Both the position numbers and the translations under genes were made by a program. From assembly GCA_914767715.1 (NCBI GenBank), contig OU612072.1, positions 10,974,001-11,038,000 of the forward strand: DNA of 64,000 nucleotides, read 5' to 3'. The notes under the pieces were generated by a model that was not told the DNA's origin, did not search any database, and worked only from the letters and a program-made list of their open reading frames with translations. Shown here in pieces: positions 61,934-64,000 of the stretch (its first letter is position 1; each line of letters begins with the position of its first letter). Origin of the DNA: Membranipora membranacea (taxonomy: Eukaryota > Bryozoa > Gymnolaemata > Cheilostomatida > Membraniporidae).

Positions 61934-62671
61934 CTATCCTCTCCCTAGTTCCATCACAGAGAACAAGGTCGTCAGCAAACAGCACTGAATCTCACCGGTG
62001 ATGACATCCAAGAAAATGATGAAAAGGAAAGGGCTTAGTGCAGATCCTTGATGTAATCCTACTTCTATCTCCATCTCATCTGTTTCACCTACACTTGTCA
62101 CAACTGAAGTTTTATGGTCCTTGTAGATGTCTTTGATGGCATTTACATATGTCTCTGGAACTACACGCTTCTTCAGACAGTACCAGATTAGGTCTTTAGG
62201 TACAGTATTGTACGCCTTCTCTAGGTCGACAAAAACCATATGTAAGTCCTTTTGGTGTTCCCTCATCTTTTTCTGGAGTACTCTCAAACAAAACATGGGC
62301 TGTGTTGTCGACTTCCCTTTCTGGAAGCCATACTGCCTGCCACTGATCTTACTCATTTCCCTTATCCTCGCCTCTGTCACTTGCTCCAAGAGCTTCAGAC
62401 AGTGACTGAGGAGTTTTATCCCTCTATAGTTTGAACAGTTTAGAGGATCAGCATTTTGCTTATGCAGAGGCGTGATCTTGCTTTTTCTCCATTCAGGAGG
62501 TATCCCATTTTCCTGTACGTCTTGTAGTACAGCTGTCATCCAGGTTAAACCTGTCTGCCCAAGACTTTTCACTACCTCTATTGGGAATTTGTCTGGTCCA
62601 GTTGCCTTTCTATTTTTCATCACTCCTCTGAAAGTCCTTCCTTTGATTTTTGATGTTGAGCAACTTGTCAA
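61934..62671 (-). pseudogene. RTE reverse transcriptase segment
   Basis: A 245-codon open stretch with RT motifs: KATGPDKFPIEVVK, IPPEWRKSKITPLHK, NYRGIKLLSHCLKLLEQV, RQYGFQKGKSTTQ, VFVDLEKAYNTVPKDLIW and GLHQGSALSPFLF. The usual first catalytic Asp region (FVDLEKAYN) is present. A frameshift after VITGEIQ moves the FADD box into another frame, so the enzyme is broken. Confidence 0.85.
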
Positions 62672-64000
62672 AATATTCTATCCATCTCTTCTTAATATCA
62701 TCATCTCCACACAAGATTTTTCCCTCTCTATCCTTCACAAAGATCATCCTGTCTATGTCTTGAGACCTCCTTTTTCTGGATTTGGCAAGCTTATAGAGGT
62801 ACTTTGGTCCATTTTCTTTGAAATCTTCATACAACTTCTCTTACCCCTTTTCTTTTGCTATTGCCACTTTCTCCTTCGTTGATTGATTCTTTTCTCTTTA
62901 GTCTATTTTTTTGGCTTCAGCCTTTTCTGGGTCCATCTCCAGTCTTTCCTTTGCTCTTTGCCACTCCTTAAAAGCAGCGCGCTTCTGTCCTACTGCTTCC
63001 TGTACCTCTGAATTCCAAAACCATGACTCTTTCTCTATGTATTTCCCTCCAGATGTTCCGTATAGTTCCTCTTTTGCTAGTTCAACTGCCTTCTGGTACG
63101 TATTTCCCCATGTCCATTCCCTTGTCTTCTTACTCTCGATGTATTCAGTTAATTTCTCTATATACTCCTGCCCTTCCACCACTTAGTCCTAGCCTTTCTT
63201 TTCCTTCGCCGCTTTCTCTTCACTGTAAGATCCGCTATGAGAAGTCTATGCTGTTGTGCTATGGACTCTCCTGGCACTACCTTGCAGTTCCTCACTACTC
63301 CTAAGTGGTGTCTTCTAATCGCTATATAGTCTATGACTGACCTATTTCCTCCACTCTTGAATGTTGATGCTCCTCCTTCTTTTCAAAGAAAGTGTTTATG
63401 AGTGCCAAGTCGTATGTCTGTGCCATCTCGAACACTCGCTCTCTCTCCTCAATTCTCCTTCCTATCGCCCAACCTCCATGTCATCTATCTACTCCCTCTC
63501 TATCCCTTCCAACAGGTCCATTCAGATCTCCCGCAACTATCAACTCTTCTCATTCTGGGATATCAGCCAAGACGCCGTTAAGTTGGTTCCAGAACAGATA
63601 TTTCTCCCCCTGACTGCATCCCTGCTGGGGGGTATACACTGATCTGATGTTGATGCTCATTCCAAGTATTACCAGTTTCATATATATTATGCGATCTGGC
63701 TTCCTCTATACTGCTATTACTTTATTCTGCCAATATTCACTGAGACAAATCCCAACTCCATTTCTTGCTTTCTTCCCTCCGCAATACAACTTGTACCCGT
63801 CACCAAGAGCCCTGGCTTTTCCCCCAGTCCATCTCAATTCTTGTATGCATAGTATGTCGATCTTCCTGGCTAACATAACCGCAGCAACTTCCCTACTTTT
63901 TTCGGTCAGAGTACCAATATTTATCGTGTCCATTCTGTGTTTACAGTATCGCCCCTCTCGCTTTCTTATCACAACATCGGGGCGATGGTGGTTCCGCTGC

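Larger units (their letters stand above)
60925..64000 (-). mobile_element. RTE-type LINE, broken, 5' end beyond window
   Basis: Minus-strand order: endonuclease (63972 downward: IDILCIQELRWTGGKA, then a further EN segment through about 63400), linker pieces 62898-63182 and 62610-62834, reverse transcriptase 61934-62671, then, after a frameshift, FADDLVLCDGTRERIEE, the C-terminal piece 61573-61812 (LTFKYLGTTMDQEG), an inserted SINE, and RRLQWYGHARRRDREEYI with KRGRPKKRWIDTVNDDM to about 60942. This APE endonuclease plus RT architecture with the GRP-RW-DT tail is that of RTE/BovB-like elements. Several frameshifts and stops make it non-functional. The 3' end is near 60925 after ggtgagaaaggtgag. 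Confidence 0.88.

Noticed and set aside
62127-62882. Plus-strand ORFs of 60-136 codons
   Set aside because: Antisense to the RTE reverse transcriptase.

Overview
The window is AT-rich, intron-rich animal DNA, most likely from a marine invertebrate. Two things support this: a lipoxygenase of the animal PLAT-plus-catalytic-domain type in 14 phase-consistent exons, and GT-AG introns of several hundred bases alongside RTE and other LINEs, tRNA-derived SINEs, MITE-like elements and LTR-like sequences. I cannot name the species. All exon models were built by eye from splice signals and reading-frame phase; no database search was run.

Layout. 407-2378 (+): small gene whose exons assemble into a chromodomain after a Gly/Glu-rich repeat. 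3851-15526 (-): a 16-exon gene that joins in phase into about 773 codons with the hallmarks of a KDZ (Kyakuja-Dileera-Zisupton) transposase, broken by one stop codon; its introns hold a palindromic MITE, an LTR-like insertion and a SINE. 16720-17707: MITE-like element with TA duplication and eight copies of a 15-mer. 19935-34679: a 14.7-kb segment bounded by 1.9-kb inverted repeats, enclosing a decayed multi-exon gene of a family I cannot assign a function (25947-31643), which itself contains a MITE with an 8-bp target duplication. 34757-35605 (+): compact two-exon gene with TATA box and poly(A) signal for a 39-residue secreted peptide ending in a C-4-C loop and Gly-Lys-Lys. 37294-39546: a second LTR-like copy with tandem repeats.

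40654-44813 (+) is a dead, truncated lipoxygenase paralogue; 49683-57492 (-) is the intact lipoxygenase (about 715 residues, signal-peptide-like N-terminus, PLAT domain, iron ligands and C-terminal Ile all visible). The two are inverted with respect to each other and separated by a LINE relic and a 70-bp minisatellite. A 169-bp tandem repeat lies upstream of the lipoxygenase, a solitary exon of an unknown gene is at 60371-60526 (-), and the window ends in an RTE-type LINE (-) split by a SINE.

The likely working host genes are the lipoxygenase, the small secreted peptide and perhaps the chromodomain gene. Most of the rest is transposon-derived at different stages of decay.
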